This document shows, piece after piece, positions 4,986-12,218 of a DNA stretch of 14,383 nt. The position numbers and the translations under genes are program-made. The DNA lies in contig DZCT01000078.1 of NCBI GenBank assembly GCA_022736535.1, positions 1 to 14,383 of the forward strand. Reading direction: 5' to 3'. How positions within the stretch are numbered: the stretch's first letter is position 1; each line of letters begins with the position of its first letter. The notes under the pieces are model-generated. The model had not been told where the DNA came from and made no database searches. It saw only the letters and a program-made list of their open reading frames with translations. Source of the DNA: Desulfatirhabdium butyrativorans (lineage in GTDB: Bacteria > Desulfobacterota > Desulfobacteria > Desulfobacterales > JAIFKL01).

Positions 4986-5100
4986 TCTCGCAAAGGCGCA
5001 GAGACCGCAAAGAGATAATAAGCAGGACAGACCGGCACCGTGCCCCTGCTGTTTTTTTTATAAAAAAGCTCTTCTTTGCGCTCTTTGCGTCTTTGCGAGA
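4986..5100. repeat. Inverted repeat of CGCAAAG units after the operon
   Basis: TCTCGCAAAGGCGCAGAGAC plus CGCAAAGAG on the left faces CTTTGCGCTCTTTGCGTCTT plus TGCGAGA on the right, around a non-repeat core with T- and A-rich tracts. It has the same unit type as 10744-10960. It lies between the 58-residue gene and the terminator. Confidence 0.65.
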
Positions 5101-5121
5101 AACAAAACACGGGACTTTTTT

Positions 5122-5298
5122 TCAGTGATGGTCGTCGTGGTGGTGATGTCCGCCGCTTCCGATACCGGCGGTGTCGGCAATGGCCTTGATAAGGCAATAT
5201 GTCATCCCCAACCCTATGATTGTCAGGGCATACCACAGACCGCCCATGAAAACGATGTGCGACATGTCCCAAACCCATTCAAATATAAACGGAAACAT
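5122..5298 (-). CDS. Small membrane protein with His/Asp-rich tail, last gene of the qrc operon
   Basis: A 58-residue ORF starts at an ATG with a perfect AGGAGG site 6 bases upstream. It opens MFPFIFEWVWDMSHIVFMGG, then one hydrophobic helix (about 15-37: IVFMGGLWYALTIIGLGMTY), then CLIKAIADTAG, a glycine linker and the tail HHHHDDHH. It has one membrane segment, no signal cleavage site, and a likely metal-binding C-terminus. It is 83 bp downstream of qrcD on the same strand and before the terminator, so it is probably an accessory subunit or assembly factor of the complex, comparable in size to small subunits of other respiratory complexes. I know of no described Qrc subunit like it. Function and membrane orientation are inference. 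Confidence 0.7.
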   Translation of the reverse strand: MFPFIFEWVWDMSHIVFMGGLWYALTIIGLGMTYCLIKAIADTAGIGSGGHHHHDDHH

Positions 5299-5313
5299 GA
5301 AACCTCCTGTAAG

Positions 5314-5380
5314 GGTGAGAGGTCAGGGGTCAGAGGTGAGAGGTAAGCCCCCTCTGACCCCTAACCCCTTACCTCTGACC
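5314..5380. repeat. Heptamer inverted repeat between qrcD and the small gene
   Basis: Consecutive 7-bp units of the GGTNAGA/GGTCAGG type (AGGTCAG, GGGTCAG, AGGTGAG, AGGTAAG) are followed by the complementary series ending ACCTCTGACC. The block stops one base beyond the qrcD stop codon. A transcript would fold into a long hairpin here. Confidence 0.7.
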
Positions 5381-5381
5381 T

Positions 5382-6620
5382 TCAATCTATCGGATTGAGT
5401 TCTTTTTCCTGCGGAAATATCGGCAGATAACGATGCGACAGACCGATCAGGATCACGCCGTAAGCAACCGGAAGAACCGTGGTTGCGATTTCCTGCCAGC
5501 TCGGAAAATACATATACCAACTGTCAAAAGGCATCACCGGCACTGCCATGACCTGAAGCACCATGACCCAGCGATTCAGGGAAACGCCGATCACTGCCAG
5601 TATCACCGCCAGCAGCAATGCGGTCTTGCTTTTACGGCCGCTTTCGGTAATCAGAATCAGCGCAGGCAGTACACCGCAGATGATGACTTCCAGCACCAAA
5701 ATCCAGGGACCGTAAAAAGGATTGTTCGAGTAGAAATCCAGCAGCCAGAAGCCTTTGCTCGGGGCTGTAACCGATGCCCAGTACCACGTATCAAGAATCT
5801 TTGCAATGATGTAAGTCGCCAGCATCCAGCCTGAAATCTTTGCCAGCAGTTCGATCACATTGTCTTTGACCAATTTCTTTTGGGTCACTTTTTCCGTAAT
5901 CTTCGTGATCAGAATCGTAAAACAGGGACCGCAGGCAGCCGCCGACCATGTAAAAAGGAAGAAAGTCCAGGGCCAGATAAATACGCCTTCCCTGTATCCA
6001 AAAGGTCTGCCGAAAAGCACGCCGGAAACACCTCCCAGAGAACCCTGATGGAAAAAGGAAAGAAATGCGCCGGTTGCCGCAAACACTGCCATAATTTCGT
6101 GCATGTTGTGGCTGAGATTGTGGAAGAACGGCACTCTGTCCAACTGGCGGTTTTCCAGAATCAGGGGCAGATATTCAATGGTCAGCACGCCGAAATAGCA
6201 GCTCAGACAGAATGCCACTTCCGTCAGCATGGAATGAACATTCGCGTGCCAGAAAATAAACCATCCCCGCAAGGGCTGTCCGATGTCAATGGCAAGGATC
6301 AGCAATGCGGAACTGTAGCAGATAAAGCCGATCAGCACGGCATAGTTGATGATGTTTTTCAGTTCGTCTTTTCCGATGATATATCTCAGAAATCCGGTGA
6401 AAAATGCGCCGCCGCCCAGGGCAATCACCGCAAGGTCCGCCCATATCCACAACGCGAATCCGTAATAATCATTCATGTTGGTCTGGTTCAGTCCCTTGAT
6501 CCAGCACAGCAGCATGGCAAAAACACCCCAGAGCAGCACCGCGCCGACCACCCCCAGAAAAATAAGAAATTTTGCGGGAGAACAGCGCTTCACGCCTTCG
6601 GGAATCAATGCGGAATCCAT
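5382..6620 (-). CDS. qrcD: Qrc complex integral membrane subunit (NrfD/PsrC family)
   Basis: This is a 412-residue polytopic protein with about ten hydrophobic helices, the size of QrcD/NrfD-like proteins. Such subunits hold the menaquinone site and lack cofactors. In Qrc it receives electrons from the iron-sulfur subunit and reduces menaquinone at the membrane. Features include an N-terminal cytoplasmic stretch (MDSALIPEGVKRCSPAKF), a first helix at about 18-40, conserved-looking polar segments such as DIGQPLRGWFIFWHANVHSM and HQGSLGGVSGVLFGRPFG, and a last helix before HRYLPIFPQEKE. GAGGAG precedes the ATG at 6620 by about 9 bases. It is the fourth gene of the operon, separated from qrcC by a 91-bp gap filled with heptamer repeats. 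Other NrfD-family complexes exist, but the four-gene order supports Qrc. Confidence 0.85.
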   Translation of the reverse strand: MDSALIPEGVKRCSPAKFLIFLGVVGAVLLWGVFAMLLCWIKGLNQTNMNDYYGFALWIWADLAVIALGGGAFFTGFLRYIIGKDELKNIINYAVLIGFICYSSALLILAIDIGQPLRGWFIFWHANVHSMLTEVAFCLSCYFGVLTIEYLPLILENRQLDRVPFFHNLSHNMHEIMAVFAATGAFLSFFHQGSLGGVSGVLFGRPFGYREGVFIWPWTFFLFTWSAAACGPCFTILITKITEKVTQKKLVKDNVIELLAKISGWMLATYIIAKILDTWYWASVTAPSKGFWLLDFYSNNPFYGPWILVLEVIICGVLPALILITESGRKSKTALLLAVILAVIGVSLNRWVMVLQVMAVPVMPFDSWYMYFPSWQEIATTVLPVAYGVILIGLSHRYLPIFPQEKELNPID

Positions 6621-6638
6621 AATGTCTTACTCCTCTTG

Positions 6639-6703
6639 CAGGTAAGAGGTAAGAGGTAAGAGGTTATGCACTTTTTAACCTGCTGCCTTCTACCTGCTAC
6701 CTG
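6639..6703. repeat. Heptamer inverted repeat between qrcC and qrcD
   Basis: CAGGTAAGAGGTAAGAGGTA and so on (6639-6665, three perfect AGGTAAG units) faces AACCTGCTGCCTTCTACCTG and so on (6677-6703), which reads as CAGGTAG units on the other strand. The loop is 11 bases. The unit resembles that of 5314-5380. The qrcD ribosome binding site lies just outside it. Confidence 0.75.
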
Positions 6704-6711
6704 TCCTCGTT

Positions 6712-7491
6712 TCAATTTTTCTCAGATTTACCCTCTTGCCGAAGATAGTTATCCCCTGCCAGCCGTACCCATTCCCGTGAAGAGATATAATAAACTTTGG
6801 GATTCGTTCCCAGCCGTTCCAGCAGACGGAACGCGTTGGGATTCTTTTTCAGTTCATGCACGGCGTGTTCGGGATTGTTCAGATCGCCGAAGGTGATTGC
6901 CCCGGCAGGACATGCCTGCGTACACGCGGTCTGATATTCCTGCTCCTCTATTTCCCGTCTGTCTTCGTAATAGGCTTTTTCCTTTGCCAGTTGGTATCGG
7001 TGATAGCAGAAACTGCATTTTTCCACAATACCTCTCATACGGACAGACACATTCGGATTCAGAGATTTTTCCATGCCCTCGGGCCAGACCGGATCCCACC
7101 AGTTGAAATACCGGGCATGGTATGGGCAGGCTGCCATGCAGTAACGGCATCCGAAACACCGGGTATAAATCTGGCTGACAATGCCGGTTTCATGGCTGTA
7201 ATCGGTGGCGGTCGCCGGGCAGACCGATACGCAGGGAGAATGACCGTGTTCGCCCTCGCAGTGCATACAGGGTCTGGGCAGGTAGCAGAAATCCGCATCG
7301 GGAAAAGATTTGCCGTTGGTCAGCTTATACACCCGCATCCATGTGATGCTGTCAAGCTTGTTGGTCTCGTCAGCCTTGAAAGGCACGTTATTTTCCGCCA
7401 TGCAGGCCACCATACAGGATCCGCATCCGGTGCATTTATCCAGATCAATGACCATTCCGAACTTTTTGGCTTTATTATGTTCTTTGTTCAT
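6712..7491 (-). CDS. qrcC: Qrc complex iron-sulfur subunit (four-cluster ferredoxin type)
   Basis: This is a 259-residue PsrB/DmsB-like electron-transfer subunit. Sixteen cysteines form four cluster sites: C20/23/26/30, C75/78/87/91, C112/115/118/122, and C159/162 with C190/194, arranged as in proteins carrying [4Fe-4S] and sometimes [3Fe-4S] clusters. It would pass electrons from QrcB to the membrane subunit QrcD. It has no Tat or Sec signal of its own, so it would cross the membrane with the Tat-signal subunit, as is usual in this family. The start is the ATG at 7491, with AAGGGG 6 bases upstream; the TTG one codon before it is less likely. The gap to qrcB is 198 bp and holds a three-hairpin repeat. 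Confidence 0.88.
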   Translation of the reverse strand: MNKEHNKAKKFGMVIDLDKCTGCGSCMVACMAENNVPFKADETNKLDSITWMRVYKLTNGKSFPDADFCYLPRPCMHCEGEHGHSPCVSVCPATATDYSHETGIVSQIYTRCFGCRYCMAACPYHARYFNWWDPVWPEGMEKSLNPNVSVRMRGIVEKCSFCYHRYQLAKEKAYYEDRREIEEQEYQTACTQACPAGAITFGDLNNPEHAVHELKKNPNAFRLLERLGTNPKVYYISSREWVRLAGDNYLRQEGKSEKN

Positions 7492-7534
7492 CAAAAACCC
7501 CTTTGGAAGTAGGGGCGCGCCGACAGCGCACCCT

Positions 7535-7667
7535 CCGGAGTGCTAAAATGAAATTTTAGCAAAGTCAAGCGAGTTTAAAACTCGCTCTACAGCAAAATTC
7601 AGTAAAACGGGTTTTAAACCCGTTCTACAGCAAAAATTTCTTCTTTTAATAAAATGACGCACTCCGG
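7535..7667. repeat. Three-hairpin composite element between qrcB and qrcC
   Basis: Outer inverted ends CCGGAGTGC (7535-7543) and GCACTCCGG (7659-7667) enclose three hairpins: GCTAAAAT/ATTTTAGC (7542-7560), GCGAGTTT/AAACTCGC (7569-7585) and AACGGGTTT/AAACCCGTT (7606-7624). The last two are each followed by CTACAGCAAAA. The third hairpin also occurs near 4718-4740. No gene is seen in this 198-bp gap. Confidence 0.7.
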
Positions 7668-7689
7668 ATTTAACTTTTTCCATTTTCTG

Positions 7690-9885
7690 TCATATTGATA
7701 CGTTGCTCAGTTTTGCCCGGATTCCCCATACCGCATCAAGACCGGAACCGGCATCTTCCGCAGGTCCGATCAGTTCGTTACAGTTGACGCCCTTTCCGGC
7801 AAGATATTTGTCATAAGCGGTATGCCCCAGTCCTCTGGGAACGGCAATCACGCCGGGCATGATTTCTTCGGAAAGATGCACCCGGACCTTTGCCGATCCT
7901 TTGGGCGTTGTCAGCATGACAGAACGGCCCTCCTTGAGAGAAAGCGAATCGCCGCACGCACTTTTGGGATTGACCGCGACAAGCATTTCATTTTTCTTGA
8001 GAACCGTATCCGGAACCGTTTTGGTGAGAAAAGGCGTGTTTCCGATAAAACCGTTGGCGAGCCGTATGGAATCATAAGGCATCAGCACAAAGGGATACTG
8101 TTTTTCATCGCCTTCGGCAGACACGGTCTTGCACTCCTGCGTGAAAAACTGAAGCGGCGCTTCGATGTTTTCCTCTGCGGCGACAAAGCACTTTTCATTC
8201 AGAATTTCCCACTTGTCGCCCAAAGTTTCTTTAAGACATGCCTCATAGCTTTCCCAGGGGAAAGCCGCGGCGATCTTGTCTCCCAGCGCTTTTGCCAGCG
8301 CAATCACCGCATCTCCCGTATGTTTGGTGTCAAACTGCGGTTTTATCACGGGTTTTGAAAGACCGATAACCGGCTTTGAAAGTCCGGCGAATGTCGGAAC
8401 GTCTTCAAGTCTTTCAAGACAGGCATGGTTCGGAAGAATGATGTCGGCATTCTGCGCGCTTTCGTCCATGTATGAAGAAAAACTCACCACAAAGGGAATT
8501 TTGGCAAACGCCTTTTTCACCGCCTGTGTGTCCGAAAGCGTATAACAGGGATTGGCTTCGGAAATCAGCAGCGCCTGCACCGGAGATGCGCCTTCTGCCG
8601 TCAGAATCGCCTGCGGCAGCCGGTTGAGCAGGGATTTTGCATGAGGATAGGTTTCGCTCCCCGCGCCGTCAATTCTCGGAGACGCCGTTCCTTTCTGCGC
8701 GATTTCATCTAATTCCGGCTCTGTCCATGCGATGTATTTGGGTTCGGGAATGATCTGCACGCCGCCGGCTTTGTTGATATTGCCTGCCAGCATGTTCAAC
8801 GCGTGAACCGCCATAAATTCATACTGACTGCCTGGGGTGCGTCCCTGTCCCCGTCCGCACAAGGCGATGGGGCTTGCTGCTGCTGCAAATTCCTTTGCCA
8901 GCGATTCAACCGTTTCTTTTTGAATGCCTGTCGCCGCCGCAATGTTTTCCGGAGCATAATTGTCCGCTACCCATTTTTTGAAATCTTCAAAACCGGCTGC
9001 GCCGTCGCAGGCTTCTTTTTTATACAGACCGTCCCTCAGCATGACATGAGCGATTCCCAGCGCCAGCACGCCTTCGGAACCGGGACGCGCCGGAATCCAC
9101 TTTGCAGCTTTGGCAGCAGTGTTGGATTTGTTGGACTCGATCTGTACGACTTTTATTTTTTTATCCTGCCATGCGCTGTTTGCTTTGAACATCCGAACCG
9201 GCGATCCCCAGCCTTCGATGATGCCGCTGCCGAAGCTCAGGACAAAATCGGCGTTTTCCACATCAAAGCCCGGACACGCGTCAATGCCGTGCATCTGTTT
9301 GAGCGTGACCGCGTAGGCGTCCTGCATGGTGGGTACGGACATAAAATTGGGAGAGCCGTAAGCCGTGAGCAGGCGTTTCAGCAACTGAGGCACGGTGCCG
9401 CCAGCCGAACCCGATATGCAGGCAACAGTATGGGATTTGCCTTCGGCGCGCAGCGCGCCGAGTTTTTCCGCCGCTTCTGCCAAAGCCTCATCCCATGAGA
9501 TTTTTTTGAATTTGCCCTGTCCTCTTTCACCCACGCGTTTGAGCGGCGTTTTCACACGGGTCGGTCCGTAGAGCAGTTGAAGCCCGGAAAGACCGAGAAT
9601 ACATATCCCGCCGTCATTTACGGGATGACCCTTCATTCCCTCTATTTTGACAGCCCTGTCGTTCACCTTGCGCACAGACAGACCGCATCCGCCGGGGCAG
9701 AGTGTGCAGACAGAATTGACATAACTGACATCTCCCCGTTCCGGTTTGGGCGTCCAGGGCCAGTTCTGCGTCCATATCGAAAGGTCATCTGTCAGTTTCC
9801 ACGGCAGGGGAGACAGGGCTGTTCCCGCTGCGCCCCCGACGATAAATGATCCGATTGACAAGAATGTTCTTCTGGAGACTTTCAT
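7690..9885 (-). CDS. qrcB: Qrc complex large subunit, molybdopterin-oxidoreductase-like
   Basis: This 731-residue protein is of the DMSO-reductase superfamily. The Tat signal MKVSRRTFLSIGSF, with its hydrophobic stretch to about residue 27, directs it to the outer face of the membrane. A [4Fe-4S] site follows: C60, C63, C67 and C95. Where related enzymes have a Cys or Sec metal ligand after the GSPN motif, this protein reads SPNFMSVPTMQDAY (about 177-190), in line with the known lack of molybdenum in D. vulgaris QrcB. It would relay electrons from the haem subunit to QrcC. C-terminal pterin-domain motifs (VNPKSACGDSLSLKEG, then RGLGHTAYDKY) are present and the length is normal for the family. 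Only a weak GGA-type ribosome binding site precedes the ATG at 9885. The gap to qrcA is 129 bp. Confidence 0.88.
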   Translation of the reverse strand: MKVSRRTFLSIGSFIVGGAAGTALSPLPWKLTDDLSIWTQNWPWTPKPERGDVSYVNSVCTLCPGGCGLSVRKVNDRAVKIEGMKGHPVNDGGICILGLSGLQLLYGPTRVKTPLKRVGERGQGKFKKISWDEALAEAAEKLGALRAEGKSHTVACISGSAGGTVPQLLKRLLTAYGSPNFMSVPTMQDAYAVTLKQMHGIDACPGFDVENADFVLSFGSGIIEGWGSPVRMFKANSAWQDKKIKVVQIESNKSNTAAKAAKWIPARPGSEGVLALGIAHVMLRDGLYKKEACDGAAGFEDFKKWVADNYAPENIAAATGIQKETVESLAKEFAAAASPIALCGRGQGRTPGSQYEFMAVHALNMLAGNINKAGGVQIIPEPKYIAWTEPELDEIAQKGTASPRIDGAGSETYPHAKSLLNRLPQAILTAEGASPVQALLISEANPCYTLSDTQAVKKAFAKIPFVVSFSSYMDESAQNADIILPNHACLERLEDVPTFAGLSKPVIGLSKPVIKPQFDTKHTGDAVIALAKALGDKIAAAFPWESYEACLKETLGDKWEILNEKCFVAAEENIEAPLQFFTQECKTVSAEGDEKQYPFVLMPYDSIRLANGFIGNTPFLTKTVPDTVLKKNEMLVAVNPKSACGDSLSLKEGRSVMLTTPKGSAKVRVHLSEEIMPGVIAVPRGLGHTAYDKYLAGKGVNCNELIGPAEDAGSGLDAVWGIRAKLSNVSI

Positions 9886-9911
9886 AATGTGCTTTTATCC
9901 TTTTGGAAATC

Positions 9912-9992
9912 AGCCGCAGACCCACGCAGACCTGCACAGACAAAAAAAATTTATTTTTATATGTCTGTGTAAGTCTGTGTGAGTCTGCGGCT
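9912..9992. repeat. Inverted repeat of about 10-bp units between qrcA and qrcB
   Basis: AGCCGCAGACCCACGCAGAC plus CTGCACAGAC faces GTCTGTGTAAGTCTGTGTGA plus GTCTGCGGCT around an A/T-rich core. Each arm is a run of near-identical 10-bp units (GTCTGTGTRA). It fills most of the qrcA-qrcB gap and ends about 23 bp before the qrcA stop. Confidence 0.75.
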
Positions 9993-10014
9993 ATATTTCA
10001 AATTTCCCAACCTT

Positions 10015-10677
10015 TTATTTATGGCATACAAAACATGCGCCTTTTCCTGTCTGTACACTGGACTGATTGACGCCTTTTTTCACATGGCATTCGGAACAGT
10101 CATCCATTTTCATCCGATCATAAGTATTTGTTTTTATACCTGAAATGTTTTTCCCCCAGATGTCCCGGCTGTAACCTGTGATCCGGTTTTCTTCATAGAC
10201 CTTCAGGCTTGAGGATTCGCCGATGTGACCGTGGCAGGTGACGCAATCCATTCCGCCGGCTTTGACATGCGCGACGTGAGAGAAAAATACGCACTCCGGC
10301 TGTTTGGCGTAAATGAACCAGGGAACTTCCCTGCCCGGCTTGACATACTGCTCCACAAACACCGCCTCATCTTTGCTTTGTCCCTGAACTTCCTCATGGC
10401 AGCCGATACATTGTTCAAGTTTCGGAACACCCGAATAGGTGCCGTCTTCACGGAAGAAATGGCAGCTTTCGCATCCTTCGTCCACCAGCCCTATATGGAG
10501 TTCATGGTTAAAATCTATGGGCTGATTTTTCTGGGAATAGAGAAGCTTGGGAAAAGCCACCCATCCCACAATGAGACTTGCCACCAACCCCAGAAGGAAA
10601 AACAGGATTGCAAATCCCCCTGCACCGTCGCCGACCTCTGTAGAAACCTCTTTTTTTTGATCCACTGATGTGCTCAT
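10015..10677 (-). CDS. qrcA: Qrc complex membrane-anchored multiheme cytochrome c
   Basis: This is a 220-residue protein with one N-terminal membrane anchor (about 21-42: GFAILFFLLGLVASLIVGWV) and a periplasmic domain. Five CxxCH haem sites are visible (C69, C90, C145, C194, C215). Paired histidines such as FNHELHIG (56-63) and FSHVAHV (132-138) are likely distal ligands. It is the entry point for electrons from the periplasmic tetraheme cytochrome fed by hydrogenases and formate dehydrogenases. QrcA of D. vulgaris is, as I recall, hexaheme; here the sixth canonical motif is missing, and a lone C129 in CVFFSH is the only hint of one. GGAG lies 6 bases before the ATG at 10677. It is the first gene of the operon, with a repeat-filled leader of about 360 bp upstream. 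Confidence 0.85.
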   Translation of the reverse strand: MSTSVDQKKEVSTEVGDGAGGFAILFFLLGLVASLIVGWVAFPKLLYSQKNQPIDFNHELHIGLVDEGCESCHFFREDGTYSGVPKLEQCIGCHEEVQGQSKDEAVFVEQYVKPGREVPWFIYAKQPECVFFSHVAHVKAGGMDCVTCHGHIGESSSLKVYEENRITGYSRDIWGKNISGIKTNTYDRMKMDDCSECHVKKGVNQSSVQTGKGACFVCHK

Positions 10678-10743
10678 AAAAACTCCGTTCGCATAGTCGC
10701 CAAAAAAAAATTTAAACCCGAAAATGTGATGTGCAGCTTTTTT

Positions 10744-10960
10744 TTAACCGCAAAGGACGCAAAGAAGGCGCAAAGGACACAAGAGCTTGTGAATCTTATG
10801 TAGGTTGCTGCCCACCGCTGCTTTGCAGTAAAATTTTTTAAAAACCGCAAAAGACATAAAGGACATAACACATTGCAACTTTTGTGCCTCTTTGCTTTTA
10901 TTAAAATGACATTAAAACGGCTTTGCGTCCTCTGCGTACTCCTTTGCGTCCTTTGCGTTA
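10744..10960. repeat. Long inverted repeat of 9-bp CGCAAAGGA units in the qrcA leader
   Basis: TTAACCGCAAAGGACGCAAA and following CGCAAAGGA units (10744-10780) face CTTTGCGTCCTCTGCGTACT and CCTTTGCGTCCTTTGCGTTAA (to 10960). The core carries partial copies (CCGCAAAAGACATAAAGG). It lies between the candidate promoter and qrcA, so a qrcA transcript would begin with this structure. No ORF here looks real. Confidence 0.7.
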
Positions 10961-11035
10961 AAAATAAAAACCTGCACACATCTTAATTTAAAACAAATGT
11001 TACTTCCGCCCCTTGACAAAATATAATTGAAGTTC

Positions 11036-11064
11036 TGTTTACACAGCGCGCCGGTTTTTGTCAA
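11036..11064 (-). promoter_or_regulatory. Candidate qrc promoter within a TTGACA inverted pair
   Basis: On the minus strand a perfect TTGACA (11059-11064) is followed 17 bp later by TAAACA (11036-11041) preceded by TGTG, about 360 bp before qrcA. The plus strand has TTGACA at 11013-11018, also 17 bp from the same hexamer. CTTGACAAAA and TTTTGTCAAG thus form a 10-bp inverted repeat. This could be two face-to-face promoters or an operator. The fit of the -10 hexamer is only moderate. Confidence 0.4.
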
Positions 11065-11073
11065 GACCATTTT

Positions 11074-11348
11074 TTATAAAATCAGATTTATAAAATCATA
11101 CCAATAGGAATTACGCAGTTGAATTTTTTCGCCCTGCGATCTCGTTCCCACGCTCCGCGTGGGAATGCAGCCCGGACGCTCCGCGTCCCTGTTCCGGAGT
11201 GACGTTCCCACGCGGAGCATGGGAACGAGGTCAACTGCGTAACTCATAACCAATTCGTTTTCAAAAACAGTGTTCTCCGTAAAACCGCTTTACGGTCTGA
11301 AAAGACCGGTCTTTGAAAGCGAATTGGTATCATATTATAAAATCAGAT
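11074..11348. repeat. Composite repeat flanked by 14-bp direct repeats
   Basis: TTATAAAATCAGAT occurs exactly at 11074-11087 and 11335-11348 (its last base is in the ccsA stop codon). Between them are outer ends ATACCAAT (11098) and ATTGGTAT (11323-11330), the pair TTACGCAGTTGA/TCAACTGCGTAA (11111 and 11231), a palindrome CTCGTTCCCACGCTCCGCG to CGGAGCATGGGAACGAG (11141-11229), and ACCAATTCGTTTTCAAA/TTTGAAAGCGAATTGGT (11249 and 11312). These look like separate small elements nested in one another. No gene is seen. Confidence 0.65.
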
Positions 11349-12196
11349 CATTGTCCGTAGCTATGCAGCCCAGGCAGCAGGTTTACCCCGAAATAGGTAA
11401 ACAGCACAGCCATAAATCCGATAACGGAAAGATAGGCAATCCGTCTGCCGTGCCATCCCCGCATCAGTCTGGCATGTAAAAAAGTTGCATAAATGAACCA
11501 TGTAATCAGGGACCATGTTTCTTTGGGGTCCCATGACCAGTATGTTCCCCACGCGGAATTTGCCCACACCGCGCCGGTGATGATCCCCACGGACAAAAAA
11601 AGAAACCCGAACATGATCATCTGATGCGTCAGTTCATCCAGAATGTCATCTTCGGGGAGATGGGAAAGAAGATGATGTTTGCCTTCCGGGTCCCTTTGTT
11701 TGAAAAGATACATGATGCTGATGCCGCATGCCACAGCAAAGCCCGCGTAGCCGAAAAAGCAGGTTACGACATGGGCGATGAGCCAGTTGCTTTTCAAAGC
11801 CGGGATCAAAGGCTGAATCCGGTCGCTCACATTCGGAGACAAAGACGCGTAAGCCATTGCCAGAAAAGCGGCAGGCGTGGCACATACGCCCCCGAATATA
11901 TCAAGGTTGCGATTTTTATACCGGTAAGCAATAAAAAAATAAATAAGGATGAGGGTCCATGCAAAAAACACCAAGGACTCATACATATTGGAAAGCGGAG
12001 CGTGACCGATGCCCATCTGATAGGATTCTGCCCATCGCATGAGAATGCCGGCGGTATTTCCCAGAAAGGCAATGATTGCGGCTCCGGTTGCCAGTTTGCC
12101 CGGCAGCGTTTTCTTGAATATCCATGCACTGAGATAGAGAAACGCTGCCAGACAATACACAAATGTCACAACGGACAAAATTTTTGAACTGTTCAT
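11348..12196 (-). CDS. ccsA: Cytochrome c biogenesis protein CcsA/ResC type (haem handling)
   Basis: This is a 282-residue membrane protein with about eight hydrophobic helices. The diagnostic WWD haem-binding loop WANSAWGTYWSWDPKETW is at 211-228. Candidate haem-ligand histidines are H65 (GHAPLSNMYESL, a typical CcsA motif), H142, H191 and H278 (GLHSYGQ). With its partner CcsB/ResB it delivers haem to apocytochromes c outside the membrane. No ResB gene is next to it in this window, so the partner must be elsewhere. Its position upstream of qrcA suits a role in maturing that multiheme cytochrome, though a repeat block separates them and co-transcription is not shown. The ATG at 12196 lacks a strong ribosome binding site. 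In the literature the same protein is sometimes named CcsB. Confidence 0.85.
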   Translation of the reverse strand: MNSSKILSVVTFVYCLAAFLYLSAWIFKKTLPGKLATGAAIIAFLGNTAGILMRWAESYQMGIGHAPLSNMYESLVFFAWTLILIYFFIAYRYKNRNLDIFGGVCATPAAFLAMAYASLSPNVSDRIQPLIPALKSNWLIAHVVTCFFGYAGFAVACGISIMYLFKQRDPEGKHHLLSHLPEDDILDELTHQMIMFGFLFLSVGIITGAVWANSAWGTYWSWDPKETWSLITWFIYATFLHARLMRGWHGRRIAYLSVIGFMAVLFTYFGVNLLPGLHSYGQ

Positions 12197-12218
12197 AAGA
12201 TAAAATGGTATAGGGCGG

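Noticed and set aside
5880..6659. 259-codon plus-strand ORF opposite qrcD
   Set aside because: A mirror frame of a strongly supported membrane protein gene. The product is rich in His, Gln and Lys, typical of antisense reading of hydrophobic codons.
7492..7494. TTG as start of qrcC
   Set aside because: The next codon is ATG with better spacing to AAGGGG, so the ATG at 7491 is preferred.
8338..8385. Internal duplication GLSKPVI-GLSKPVI in qrcB
   Set aside because: Related enzymes have a similar-length segment here with a comparable repeated look (as I recall it), so this is probably convergence in a normal region and not an inserted duplication.
10744..10960. CRISPR-like array (repeated CGCAAAGGA units)
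   Set aside because: Units are only 9 bp, adjacent without spacers, and arranged as an inverted repeat. No cas genes are present.
10674..10979. 101-codon minus-strand ORF through the CGCAAAG repeat upstream of qrcA
   Set aside because: Its product is made of translated repeat units (TQRTQRSTQRTQ), it overlaps the qrcA start and has no convincing initiation signal.
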